From positions 744,001-808,000 of the forward strand of contig NZ_JAJSEC010000001.1 of NCBI RefSeq assembly GCF_021272185.1: a stretch of 64,000 bases of DNA. The letters run 5' to 3'. Source of the stretch: Roseivivax sp. GX 12232 (GTDB lineage: Bacteria; Pseudomonadota; Alphaproteobacteria; Rhodobacterales; Rhodobacteraceae). Position numbers and translations under genes: made by a program. Shown one piece after another: positions 8,442 to 16,801 of this stretch; positions within the stretch are counted from its first letter, which is position 1; the number at the start of each line of letters is the position of its first letter. The notes beneath the pieces were generated by a model that was not told the DNA's origin, did not search any database, and worked only from the letters and a program-made list of their open reading frames with translations.

Positions 8442-9707
8442 TCAATCGGGCAGCCGCGCGACCATGCCGCCGGCGGCGCGGCGGATGCGGCCTTCCAGCT
8501 CGAGATCGGTGAGCAGCGGCGCGATGTCCCGCGCCGGCCGCGCGAGGTCGCGCATGAGCTGATCCTCGGCGATGGGCGAAGGCCCGAGACGTGACAGGAT
8601 TTCCTGGTGCAGCGCGAGAGTGGTGTCGGGTAGCACCGGGGGTTTCGCGGTGTTTGCAGGCGCCGGGGCCTTCGGTGTGCCTGCCTCCGCCATGTCGTCC
8701 CGGGCCCCCTGCCCGGCCCGTGACACAGCCGCCCTGCCCGGCCCTGCTTCCCGCGCGACCCCCGGCCCCAGCGGCAGCGGCGCTTGCGGGTCGTCCTGGT
8801 CGATCACCTCTTCGGGGTCGAGCGCCTCGAGCACGTCGCCCGCGCCACGCACCAGCGCCGCGCCGTCGCGGATCAGCATGTTGCAGCCCGCGGCCCTTGC
8901 GTCGAAGGGATGGCCCGGCACCGCCATGACCTCGCGGCCGAGGTCCAGCGCCGCCCGCGCGGTGATCAACGAGCCCGAGCGCGCCGCCGCCTCCACCGCG
9001 ATCACCGCCCTTGAGAGCCCGGCGATCAGCCGGTTCCTGGCGGGGAAATGCCGCGCCTGGGGCGTCATGCCCATGGGTTGTTCGCTGATCCTGCAACCGC
9101 CGCCTGCGACGATCTCAGCCGCGAGGCCCGCGTTTTCCTGCGGGTAAAGCACATCGACCCCGCCGCCCATGACCGCCAGGGTGCCGGTCGACAGCGCCGC
9201 GCGATGCGCCTCGGCGTCGATACCGCGGGCAAGGCCCGAGACCACCACCTGCCCCGCGTCACCAAGGTCCGTGGCCAGCCGCCGCGCCATGCGCCGGCCC
9301 AGCGAGGAGGCGTTCCGCGCCCCGATGAGCGCCACCATGGGGCGCGCAAAGAGCGCCGGGTCGCCCATCACCCAGATGAGCGGCGGCGCATCCTCCAGAT
9401 CGGTGAGCCGGGCGGGATAATCGGCATCGCCCCGGCAGATCAGCCGCGCCCCGGCGGCCCGGCCGGCGCGCAGTTCGGCGGCGACCACGGCTTCGGGGCA
9501 GATGCGATAGCCGCCCACGCCCGCCTCGGCGGCAATCTCGGGCAAAGCCTCAAGCGCCGCGCCCGGCGTGCAGAACTCGCCCAGGAGCCGGTAGAAGGTC
9601 GAAATGCCGACGCGGCGGCAGCGCAAGAGACGGAGCCAGTCGAACCGCGCGTCTTCCGTGGGGGGTGGGAGTAGGGGATGAGTGGAAGAAGGAAAATCCT
9701 CGGCCAT
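8442..9707 (-). CDS. dprA: DNA-processing protein DprA
   Basis: DprA binds incoming single-stranded DNA and loads RecA during natural transformation. The 421-residue protein has the Rossmann-like core with VALIGARNASSLGRRMARRL, VSGLARGIDAEAHRAAL and GGGVDVLYPQENAGL, followed by an insert and a C-terminal winged-helix region ending RRAAGGMVARLPD. In Rhodobacter capsulatus DprA is needed for uptake of gene transfer agent DNA, and its gene is controlled by CtrA. A perfect CtrA box lies 47 bases upstream here. It follows tldD on the same strand with a 77-base gap. Confidence 0.95.
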   Translation of the reverse strand: MAEDFPSSTHPLLPPPTEDARFDWLRLLRCRRVGISTFYRLLGEFCTPGAALEALPEIAAEAGVGGYRICPEAVVAAELRAGRAAGARLICRGDADYPARLTDLEDAPPLIWVMGDPALFARPMVALIGARNASSLGRRMARRLATDLGDAGQVVVSGLARGIDAEAHRAALSTGTLAVMGGGVDVLYPQENAGLAAEIVAGGGCRISEQPMGMTPQARHFPARNRLIAGLSRAVIAVEAAARSGSLITARAALDLGREVMAVPGHPFDARAAGCNMLIRDGAALVRGAGDVLEALDPEEVIDQDDPQAPLPLGPGVAREAGPGRAAVSRAGQGARDDMAEAGTPKAPAPANTAKPPVLPDTTLALHQEILSRLGPSPIAEDQLMRDLARPARDIAPLLTDLELEGRIRRAAGGMVARLPD

Positions 9708-9753
9708 TCGCCAGCCCCGTCTCGTTGCCCGAGCAGGTCTAGCGCACCGAGGG

Positions 9754-9768
9754 TTAAGCCACCCTTAA
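9754..9768. promoter_or_regulatory. Perfect CtrA binding box upstream of dprA
   Basis: TTAA-GCCACCC-TTAA matches the alphaproteobacterial CtrA consensus TTAA-N7-TTAA exactly. It ends 47 bases before the dprA start codon and lies in the short gap between tldD and dprA, a position suited to activation of dprA. Confidence 0.7.
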
Positions 9769-9784
9769 CATCCCGCAAAAAACC

Positions 9785-11206
9785 TCAGGTGCCGGCGCCG
9801 CCCACGGTCAGCCCGCCGATCAGCACCGAAGGCTGGCCGACGCCGACGGGCACCCATTGCCCCTGCTTGCCGCAGTTCCCCATGCCCGGATCCAGCGCCA
9901 TGTCATCGGCGAGCCCGCGGATCTGCTGCAGCGCCGTGGCGCCGTCGCCGATCAGCGTGGCGCCCTTGACCGGGGCGCCGATCTTGCCGTCCTTCACGCG
10001 GTAGGCCTCGGTGCAGGAGAAGACGAACTTGCCGTTGGTGATGTCGACCTGCCCGCCGCCGAAGCCCACGGCGTAGATGCCGTCCTTCAGCTCGGCCACC
10101 AGATCCTCGCGCTTGGCCTCGCCGCCCAGCATGTAGGTGTTGGTCATGCGCGGCATGGGGATATGGGCGTAGCTCTCGCGGCGGCCGTTGCCGGTGGGCG
10201 CGGCGCCCATCAGCCGGGCGTTCTGGCGGTCCTGCATGTAGCCCACGAGGATGCCGTCCTCGATCAGCACGTTCTTGCCCGAGGGCGTGCCCTCGTCGTC
10301 CACGGTGATCGAGCCGCGCCGGTCGGGAATCGTCCCGTCGTCCAGCACCGTCACCCCCGGTGCGGCGACGCGCTGCCCCATGAGCCCCGCGAACGCCGAG
10401 GAGCCCTTGCGGTTGAAGTCGCCCTCGAGCCCGTGGCCCACCGCCTCGTGCAGCAGGATACCCGGCCAGCCCGGCCCCAGCACGATGTCGAAGGTGCCCG
10501 CGGGCGCGGGCTCGGCGGAAAGGTTCACCAGCGCGATGCGCAGCGCCTCGCGGGCCTTGGCCTCCCAGTCGGCGCGATCGACCAGCCCGTCGAGCAACAC
10601 CCGCCCGCCGCCGCCGGCGGTGCCGCTTTCGCGGCGGCCGTTCTCCTCGACGATGACGCTGACGTTGAGCCGGGTCATCGGCCGCACGTCGGAGACCTGC
10701 GTCCCCTCGGCGCGCAGGATGGTGACCTCCTGCAAGGAGGCCGCGAGGCTCGCCGAGACCTGCACGACGCGCGGATCGAGGTCGCGCAGGAAGGCGTCGA
10801 TCTCGCGCAGGGTGTCGAGCTTCACCGAGAAGGGCAGGCCCGCGATCGGGTCGGCATCGGTGTAGAGCCGGCGATTCGTGGCCTGCGGGGCCGCGGCCAT
10901 GCTGCCGCCGCCGGCGCCCACGGCCAGGCGGGCGGTCTCGGCGGCGCGGCGCAGGGCGGGCTCGTCGATCTGGGTGGAATGGGCATAGCCCGCCACCTCG
11001 CCCCGGACCGCGCGCAGCCCGAATCCCTCGGAGGCGTCGTAATTCGCGGTTTTCACCCGCCCGTCGTCGAACAGCACGCTCTCGCTGCGGCGCCGCTCGA
11101 AGAAAAGCTCGCCGTCGTCGGCGCCCGCGAGGGCCTCGCCGAGGACGGTGCTTGCGGTCTCGGCATCGAGATGCGTCTCGAGCGGGCGGAAGGGCGCGTC
11201 GGTCAT
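9785..11206 (-). CDS. tldD: Metalloprotease TldD
   Basis: TldD forms a zinc protease with TldE/PmbA that trims unfolded peptides and matures some peptide toxins. The 473-residue protein carries the metal motif HEAVGHGLEGDFNRKG, with the HExxxH core, and other typical segments: ASEGFGLRAVRG and PRMTNTYMLGG. The start at 11206 (MTDAPFRPLE) is used because an upstream extension would be a Pro/Arg-rich stretch unlike the family. The gene diverges from ctaC across about 280 bases. TldE is not in the window. Confidence 0.95.
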   Translation of the reverse strand: MTDAPFRPLETHLDAETASTVLGEALAGADDGELFFERRRSESVLFDDGRVKTANYDASEGFGLRAVRGEVAGYAHSTQIDEPALRRAAETARLAVGAGGGSMAAAPQATNRRLYTDADPIAGLPFSVKLDTLREIDAFLRDLDPRVVQVSASLAASLQEVTILRAEGTQVSDVRPMTRLNVSVIVEENGRRESGTAGGGGRVLLDGLVDRADWEAKAREALRIALVNLSAEPAPAGTFDIVLGPGWPGILLHEAVGHGLEGDFNRKGSSAFAGLMGQRVAAPGVTVLDDGTIPDRRGSITVDDEGTPSGKNVLIEDGILVGYMQDRQNARLMGAAPTGNGRRESYAHIPMPRMTNTYMLGGEAKREDLVAELKDGIYAVGFGGGQVDITNGKFVFSCTEAYRVKDGKIGAPVKGATLIGDGATALQQIRGLADDMALDPGMGNCGKQGQWVPVGVGQPSVLIGGLTVGGAGT

Positions 11207-11487
11207 GGATACTCCGTCTGGGCAGGCCCGGCGCGGCCCGGCGGGGGCCGCCCCGGGGGCGGTCGGATCGCCGCGGCGGGGCGCGGGCGGGCGGGAACCG
11301 GGACAGTCGCCCGGGGCTGGGGCGGGCACAAGCGGCTCTTTGCCGCAAGTATCCGCCTTTACTCCGCCCGTAGGAATATGGTTTTAACCGGCGTCGAAAC
11401 AACGGGGGAACGCGCGCCCGGATCTCTGCCGCTTGGCACGCGCTCCGGACCGGCCCGACGCAAACGACGAAACCACCTAGGTGTTAC

Positions 11488-12375
11488 ATGCGAACCAAGA
11501 CGATGATTGCGGGGTTTCTCACGGCCCTTCTTGCAGCTCCGGCGCTGGCCCAGAGCAATGAGGTGATCGGCGCGCCCAAGGCCGGCGGCATCGGCTTCCA
11601 GCCGGCGGCGACGGAACTGGCCCGCGACCTGCAGTGGCTCGACGGCATGATCACGGTGATCATCACCGCGATCGTGATCTTCGTCATGGGGCTCCTGGCC
11701 TGGGTGATCGTGCGCTACAACCGCCGCGCCAACCCCGAGTCGGCGAGCTTCACCCACAACACCCCGATCGAGATCGCCTGGACCATCGTGCCGATCGTGA
11801 TCCTGGTCTTCATCGGGGCCTTCTCGCTGCCGGTGTTGTTCAAGCAGCAGGAGATCCCGGAAGGCGACGTGGTCATCAAGGCCACCGGCTACCAGTGGTA
11901 CTGGGGCTACGAATATCCCCAGGAAGGCTTCGGCTTCGACAGCTACATGATCGGCTCGCCCGCCACCGGCGGCGACAACTCCTACACCGAGGAGGTCGAG
12001 GCCCAGCTGACCGAGGCCGGCTACGAGCCCGAGCACTTCCGCCTGGCCACCGACACCCAGGTCGTGGTGCCGGTCGGCAAGACCGTGGTCGTGCAGGTCA
12101 CCGCCGCCGACGTGATCCACTCCTGGACCATCCCGGCCTTCGGCGTGAAGCAGGACGGCGTGCCCGGCCGCCTCGCCGAGCTGTGGTTCACCCCCGAGCA
12201 GGAAGGCATCTACTTCGGCCAGTGCTCGGAGCTCTGCGGCATCGCGCATGCCTATATGCCGATCACCGTCAAGGTCGTGAGCCAGGAGGAATACGACACC
12301 TGGCTGGCCGAGATGAAGGAAGAATACGCCTCGGCCGAGACCGGCGAGAGCTACAAGATCGCCGCGGCGCAGTAA
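11488..12375 (+). CDS. ctaC: Cytochrome c oxidase subunit II
   Basis: Subunit II of the aa3-type terminal oxidase, which accepts electrons from cytochrome c at its dinuclear CuA centre. Residues 1-22 are a cleavable signal (ending ALAQS), two transmembrane helices follow at about 50-75 and 92-115, and then comes the periplasmic cupredoxin domain. CuA ligands are visible in [13 protein letters not shown] and [12 protein letters not shown], and the aromatic electron-entry patch is [10 protein letters not shown]. It is 295 residues. It begins the cluster ctaC-ctaB-small gene-ctaG-ctaE; subunit I is not in the window, as is usual in Paracoccus-like genomes. Confidence 0.97.
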   Translation: MRTKTMIAGFLTALLAAPALAQSNEVIGAPKAGGIGFQPAATELARDLQWLDGMITVIITAIVIFVMGLLAWVIVRYNRRANPESASFTHNTPIEIAWTIVPIVILVFIGAFSLPVLFKQQEIPEGDVVIKATGYQWYWGYEYPQEGFGFDSYMIGSPATGGDNSYTEEVEAQLTEAGYEPEHFRLATDTQVVVPVGKTVVVQVTAADVIHSWTIPAFGVKQDGVPGRLAELWFTPEQEGIYFGQCSELCGIAHAYMPITVKVVSQEEYDTWLAEMKEEYASAETGESYKIAAAQ

Positions 12376-12462
12376 GCGCCCGGAAACTGACCGGGCGGCC
12401 CGGGAGACCGGACCGCCCGCCCCCCGTTCCAGACCTGCCCCAGCCCCGAAGCCCCGCGCCAG

Positions 12463-13407
12463 ATGACCGATATCAGCCTTCAGACCCTGACCGAGGACGA
12501 GCCGCAGTTCGGCGACTACTTCGCGCTGCTGAAGCCGCGGGTGATGACGCTGGTCGTCTTCACCGCCTTCGTGGGCCTTCTGGCCGCGCCGGACGGCCTG
12601 CATCCCTTCGTGGCCTTCTGCGCGGTGCTTTTCATCGCTGTGGGCGGCGGCGCCTCGGGCGCGCTCAACATGTGGTGGGACGCCGACATCGACGCGGTGA
12701 TGCGGCGCACGGCCAAGCGGCCGATCCCCTCGGGCCGCGTCTCGCGCGACGAGGCGCTGGGCATTGGGCTGACGCTCTCGGGCTTCTCGGTGGTCTTCCT
12801 GGGGCTCGCGACCAACTGGGTTGCGGCGGCCCTCCTGGCCTTCACCATCTTCTTCTACGTCGTGGTCTACTCGATGTGGCTGAAGCGCTCGACGCCGCAG
12901 AACATCGTGATCGGCGGCGCCGCGGGCGCCTTCCCGCCGATGATCGGCTGGGCCGCGGCCACCGGCGGCGTCTCGGTCGAGAGCGTGCTGATGTTCGCGC
13001 TGATCTTCATGTGGACCCCGCCGCACTTCTGGGCGCTGGCGCTCTTCATGCGCTCGGACTACGACGATGCCGGCGTGCCGATGCTGACCGTGACCCACGG
13101 CCGCCCGGCCACCCGCCGGCACATCCTGATCTACACCCTGCTTCTGGCCGCGCTGGCGCTGGCCATGGCGGCGACCTCGGTCGGCGGCCCGGCCTACCTC
13201 CTCTGCGCGCTGGTGCTGAACGCGCTCTTCGTGAAGGGCGCCGTGGCGATCTGGCGCCGCGACGAGGTCCAGGCCGAGGCCGACAACTACGCGGTCGAGA
13301 AGCGCTTCTTCAAACTGTCGCTCCTGTATCTCTTCGCCCATTTCGGCGCGATCCTCGCCGACCAGGCGCTGGCGGCACTGGGGCTTGGCTTCGGAGGTCT
13401 GTTTTGA
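12463..13407 (+). CDS. ctaB: Protohaem IX farnesyltransferase (haem O synthase)
   Basis: CtaB attaches a farnesyl group to haem b, giving haem O, the precursor of haem A for the aa3 oxidase. The 314-residue polytopic protein has the UbiA-family acidic motif NMWWDADIDAVMRRTAKRPIP and a second conserved segment, YSMWLKRSTPQNIVIGGAAGAFPP. About nine hydrophobic helices can be picked out. The gap from ctaC contains an inverted repeat (12392-12419) that could tune expression. The stop overlaps the TTG start of the next small gene. Confidence 0.96.
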   Translation: MTDISLQTLTEDEPQFGDYFALLKPRVMTLVVFTAFVGLLAAPDGLHPFVAFCAVLFIAVGGGASGALNMWWDADIDAVMRRTAKRPIPSGRVSRDEALGIGLTLSGFSVVFLGLATNWVAAALLAFTIFFYVVVYSMWLKRSTPQNIVIGGAAGAFPPMIGWAAATGGVSVESVLMFALIFMWTPPHFWALALFMRSDYDDAGVPMLTVTHGRPATRRHILIYTLLLAALALAMAATSVGGPAYLLCALVLNALFVKGAVAIWRRDEVQAEADNYAVEKRFFKLSLLYLFAHFGAILADQALAALGLGFGGLF

Positions 13408-13583
13408 GCCTCTCTCGCAGACATGACATGCACGTCCGGCGCTTCAGCCGGAACCTCGGCGTCGGGCTGTGCCTCGCCGCCCTGATCGCCATCGTCTTCG
13501 GGCTGACCTTCGTGAAGGTCACCCGCGGCGACTTCGAGATGCCCCGGGGACCGGCGGCAACCCAATCGGCAGGAGGCGAATGA
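13404..13583 (+). CDS. Small single-span cytochrome oxidase assembly-type protein
   Basis: A 59-codon gene between ctaB and ctaG, starting at TTG (13404) and overlapping the ctaB stop. GGAGG eight bases upstream supports that start, although an in-frame ATG lies at 13428. The product has a short basic N-terminus (RRFSRNLGVG), one membrane span at about 17-38 (LCLAALIAIVFGLTFV), and a short periplasmic tail. Small proteins of this pattern sit in this position in many alphaproteobacterial cta clusters. An assembly role is inferred from position only. Confidence 0.8.
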   Translation: MSLSRRHDMHVRRFSRNLGVGLCLAALIAIVFGLTFVKVTRGDFEMPRGPAATQSAGGE

Positions 13584-14167
13584 TGGCGATGGACGGCAAG
13601 ACCAAGACGGTGGCGCAGCTCGTCGGCGTGGCGACCTTCATGGGCGCCATGGCCTGGGCCTCGGTGCCGCTCTACGACTGGTTCTGCGCGGTGACCGGCT
13701 ACGGCGGCACCACCGGGACGGCCGAGGCCGGCAGCGGCGAGGTGCTCGACCGCGAGATCACCGTGCGCTTCGACGCCAATGTCGAGGCCGGGATGCCCTG
13801 GGAGTTCAAGCCGGTCGAACCCGAGATGACCGTCAAGATCGGCCAGGACGGGCTGGCCTTCTACGAGGCCTACAACCCGACCGACGAACCCATCGCGGGC
13901 CAGGCCGGCTACAACGTCGCCCCCTTCGTGGCGGGCAGCCATTTCTCCAAGGTGCAGTGCTTCTGCTTCACCGAGCAGGTGCTGATGCCCGGCGAGCGGG
14001 TGCAGATGCCGGTCAGCTTCTTCGTCGATCCCGCGATCGTCGATGACCCGGACACCCGCAAACTCAACCATATCACGCTCTCCTACACCTTCTACGAGAT
14101 CGACCTGCCCGAGGACGTGCAGGAAAGTCTCGACGAGGGCAGCCAGAGCGCGGCCAACGTCAACTAA
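13583..14167 (+). CDS. ctaG: Cytochrome c oxidase assembly protein CtaG (Cox11)
   Basis: CtaG/Cox11 is the membrane-anchored copper chaperone that delivers copper to the CuB site of subunit I. The 194-residue protein has an N-terminal membrane anchor ([22 protein letters not shown]) and the copper-binding motif VQCFCFTEQ in a periplasmic immunoglobulin-like domain. AGGAGG lies six bases before the ATG at 13583; a second ATG directly in front (13580) is equally in frame. The start overlaps the stop of the small gene before it, and ctaE follows 26 bases later. Confidence 0.95.
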   Translation: MAMDGKTKTVAQLVGVATFMGAMAWASVPLYDWFCAVTGYGGTTGTAEAGSGEVLDREITVRFDANVEAGMPWEFKPVEPEMTVKIGQDGLAFYEAYNPTDEPIAGQAGYNVAPFVAGSHFSKVQCFCFTEQVLMPGERVQMPVSFFVDPAIVDDPDTRKLNHITLSYTFYEIDLPEDVQESLDEGSQSAANVN

Positions 14168-14193
14168 CGCGGAAAGCGAGCGAGGGAACCCAG

Positions 14194-14994
14194 ATGGCGC
14201 ACGCGAAAAACCACGACTACCACATCCTGAACCCCTCGATCTGGCCCTTCCTGGGCGCGGTCGCGGGGTTCGTCATGCTGTTCGGGGCGGTGCTCTGGAT
14301 GAAGGACAGCGGGCCCTGGATGTTCCTCATCGGCCTTGTCGGCGTGCTCTACGTGATGTTCGCCTGGTGGTCCGATGTGGTCAGCGAAAGCCAGGTCGGC
14401 GATCACACCCCGGTGGTGCAGATCGGCCTGCGCTACGGCTTCATCCTGTTCATCATGTCCGAGGTGATGTTCTTCTTCGCCTGGTTCTGGTCGTTCTTCA
14501 AACACGCCATGTACCCGATGGGCCCGAACTCCCCGGCCGAGGACGGCGTCTGGCCGCCCGCGGGCATCGAGACCTTCGACCCCTGGCACCTGCCGCTGAT
14601 CAACACGCTGATCCTGCTGTGCTCGGGTGCGGCGGCGACCTGGGCACACCACGCGCTGGTGCACGAGGACAACCGCGAGGACATGAAGTGGGGCCTGATC
14701 ATCGCCATCGTGCTGGGCCTGATCTTCTCGGTCTTCCAGGCCTATGAGTACAGCCACGCGGCCTTCGGCTTCTCGGGCAACATCTATGGTGCCAACTTCT
14801 TCATGGCGACCGGCTTCCACGGCGCGCATGTGATCATCGGAACGGTGTTCCTCTTCGTCTGCCTGATGCGGCTGATGCGGGGGCATTTCACGCCCAACAA
14901 GCACGTCGGCTTCGAGGCCGCCGCCTGGTACTGGCACTTCGTCGACGTGGTCTGGCTGTTCCTCTTCGCCGCCGTCTACGTCTGGGGCGGCTGA
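14194..14994 (+). CDS. ctaE: Cytochrome c oxidase subunit III
   Basis: Subunit III of the aa3 oxidase, 266 residues and seven predicted transmembrane helices, the usual length and topology. Typical sequences are [16 protein letters not shown] at the N-terminus, [10 protein letters not shown], the lipid-binding-pocket region around [13 protein letters not shown], and [13 protein letters not shown] near the C-terminus. It ends the cta cluster and is followed after 32 bases by a strong terminator. Confidence 0.97.
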   Translation: MAHAKNHDYHILNPSIWPFLGAVAGFVMLFGAVLWMKDSGPWMFLIGLVGVLYVMFAWWSDVVSESQVGDHTPVVQIGLRYGFILFIMSEVMFFFAWFWSFFKHAMYPMGPNSPAEDGVWPPAGIETFDPWHLPLINTLILLCSGAAATWAHHALVHEDNREDMKWGLIIAIVLGLIFSVFQAYEYSHAAFGFSGNIYGANFFMATGFHGAHVIIGTVFLFVCLMRLMRGHFTPNKHVGFEAAAWYWHFVDVVWLFLFAAVYVWGG

Positions 14995-15026
14995 CCCGGC
15001 CGGACCTTCTTAGGACGCTGATTGCC

Positions 15027-15058
15027 ACGCGCCCGCCCTCAACGGCGGGCGCGTTTTG
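15027..15058 (+). terminator. Rho-independent terminator of the cta cluster
   Basis: Arms ACGCGCCCGCC / GGCGGGCGCGT with a short loop, followed by TTTT, 32 bases after the ctaE stop. Confidence 0.85.
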
Positions 15059-15292
15059 GTTTGGGGGTGGGGGGTGGTTGCTGGGCGGTTGGGCGGCCGG
15101 GCGGCCGGGCATGACGGTGTTAGGGGATTGCGCGGGTCCGGCTTGGGTCTCTTGAGTCGCACGGGCACCGCTCGGACCAACGCCCCCAACAATGCACCCC
15201 AGGACGCACCCACGCCAACCCCACCGCGAAACACGCCCACCGCCCGACACCTGAAACGCCCCCGCCACCACAAGCCCCCTCTCACCCCTCGC

Positions 15293-15462
15293 ACCAGAGG
15301 GCGCGCGCCGGACCGGGGGTCGGCGCTACCGACCTCCGAGCGAGGCGCTTTATCCCAACAAGGTCAGGACAAGCGTCGATCTAAGCACGCCATCCCAAGG
15401 AGCGCCGGCCCAAGGCGCCGGTCCGGCGCGCGCCCGGCACCTTCGGTGCTATTCGGGCACAG
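15293..15462 (+). repeat. Structured intergenic repeat, copy A
   Basis: Full copy of the family. The left arm starts GGGCGCGCGCCGGACC at 15299. The core includes GCGCTTTATCCCAACAAGG. The right arm AGCGCCGGCCC...GGTCCGGCGCGCGCCC ends near 15435, followed by the small hairpin GCACC-TTC-GGTGC and ATTCGGGCAC. Its last bases differ slightly (GGGCACAG instead of GGGCGCAAG). Confidence 0.9.
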
Positions 15463-15612
15463 GTGGGCGCCCCGCTCTCCAAGGTCAGGGCAAAGACCAA
15501 GCCGGGGCGAAGCAGCGCCTGGAAGACAAGTGCAATCGCTTGGAACCGGGCGGACCACATGCGCAGGCTCCCATCCTCACCCAGCAGCCCCTACCCGCTC
15601 TCAACCCGCGCA

Positions 15613-15782
15613 ACGGAGGGCGCGCGCCGGACCGGGGGCCGGCGCTACCAACTTCTGAGCCAAGCGCTTTATCCCAAAAAGGTCAGGACTAGGTCTGATC
15701 TATGCGCGCCACTCTCAAGAGCGCCGGCCCATCGGGCCGGTCCGGCGCGCGCCCGGCACCTTCGGTGCTATTCGGGCGCAAG
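15613..15782 (+). repeat. Structured intergenic repeat, copy B
   Basis: Full copy, same orientation as copy A and offset from it by 319 bases (measured at the GGGCGCGCGCC of the left arm). Its right arm has the ATC variant of the inner bulge (GGCCC-ATC-GGGCC). It ends GCACCTTCGGTGC TATTCGGGCGCAAG. Confidence 0.9.
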
Positions 15783-16114
15783 AAAGGGGGCGTGTCCGCC
15801 GGTGCCGTGCCGGGGGTCTTGATTGTGAGGGCGGAAAGTCCTGAGCCGTCACCGACAGGGCAGCGGGGCGGCGGTGACGGGTCTGGGGAAGTTACGAAGA
15901 CAAACAATCAGTGATTGGTCCGAGGCAAAGGTCGGGGGGATCAAGCAGCAGAAAAGCAGGAGCGGGAAGGAGACGGCGGCATAACGCGATCCCAGCGGTG
16001 CAGCCCCCCACGCGACCCCGCACCACACCGCCGCCGCGGCAGCTCCGCATTGAACCTGCGCGCGCAACGGGATAGAGCAACGCGAACCTTCAACACGGAT
16101 GCCCGCGTGCCCTC

Positions 16115-16801
16115 GTGAAACGCCTCATCGCCCCGCTTCTCTTCGGCCTGATCGGCACCGCGATCCTGATCTCTCTCGGGGTCTGGCAGGTGCAGCGCCT
16201 GGCCTGGAAGGAAGGCATCCTGGCCCAGATCGAGGAGCGCATCTCCGGCCCCGCCGAGCCGCTGCCGCGGGTGGTCGACCCCGAGGCCCAGCGCTACCAG
16301 CCGGTCGCCCTCGAAGGCGAGATCGAGCCGGGCGAGCTGCACGTCCTCGTCTCGGTCAAGCGCCAGGGCCCGGGCTACCGCATCATCGCCCCCTTCGAGA
16401 CCGAGAACGGCCGCCGGGTGCTCGTCGACCGCGGCTTCGTGCCCGAGGCGGCCCGCGACGCCACCCGCCGCACCGGCCCGACGGAGGTCAGCGGCAACCT
16501 GCACTGGACCGACGACCGCACCTCCTCGACGCCCGAGAACGACGTCGAAGGCAACATCTGGTTCGCCCGCGACATCGCCCCTATGGCCGAGGCGCTCGGC
16601 ACCGAGCCGCTCCTGGTCATCGCCCGCGCCGAGACGCCGCCCGCCCCGGGCATCGCGCCTCTGCCGGTCTCGACCCAGGGCATCCCGAACGACCACCTGC
16701 AATACGCCATCACCTGGTTCTCGCTGGCCGCCATCTGGATCGCGATGACCCTCGCCTACATCCTGCGCGGCAGCTTCGCCCGAAAAGAGGTCCGGCCATG
16801 A
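16115..16801 (+). CDS. SURF1 family cytochrome oxidase assembly protein
   Basis: SURF1 proteins bind haem a and deliver it to subunit I of haem-copper oxidases. The 228-residue protein has the expected two transmembrane helices, one at each end (about 5-22 and 200-220), around a periplasmic domain. It shows GVWQVQRLAWKEG after helix 1, FVPEAARD, and the conserved NDHLQYAITWFSLA before helix 2. It starts with GTG, and the frame has no upstream in-frame ATG nearby. Its stop overlaps the thrC start (ATGA). It probably serves the aa3 oxidase encoded just upstream. Confidence 0.92.
   Translation: MKRLIAPLLFGLIGTAILISLGVWQVQRLAWKEGILAQIEERISGPAEPLPRVVDPEAQRYQPVALEGEIEPGELHVLVSVKRQGPGYRIIAPFETENGRRVLVDRGFVPEAARDATRRTGPTEVSGNLHWTDDRTSSTPENDVEGNIWFARDIAPMAEALGTEPLLVIARAETPPAPGIAPLPVSTQGIPNDHLQYAITWFSLAAIWIAMTLAYILRGSFARKEVRP

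Larger units (their letters stand above)
14995..16114. other. Long intergenic region with two structured repeats
   Basis: About 1.1 kb between ctaE and the SURF1 gene. It holds the cta terminator, a G-rich then C-rich stretch (about 15055-15290), full repeat copies A and B, a partial core-like AAGGTCAGGGC at 15480-15490, and an A/G-rich stretch (15895-16000) that may include the SURF1 promoter. No convincing coding region is seen. Confidence 0.7.

Noticed and set aside
9707-9785. Separate gene in the gap between tldD and dprA
   Set aside because: Only 77 bases, with stops in the frames examined; the CtrA box is the only meaningful signal there.
12392-12419. Terminator between ctaC and ctaB
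   Set aside because: An inverted repeat (CGGGCGG...CCGCCCG) exists but no U-tract follows, and the genes belong to one cluster, so it is at most a tuning structure.
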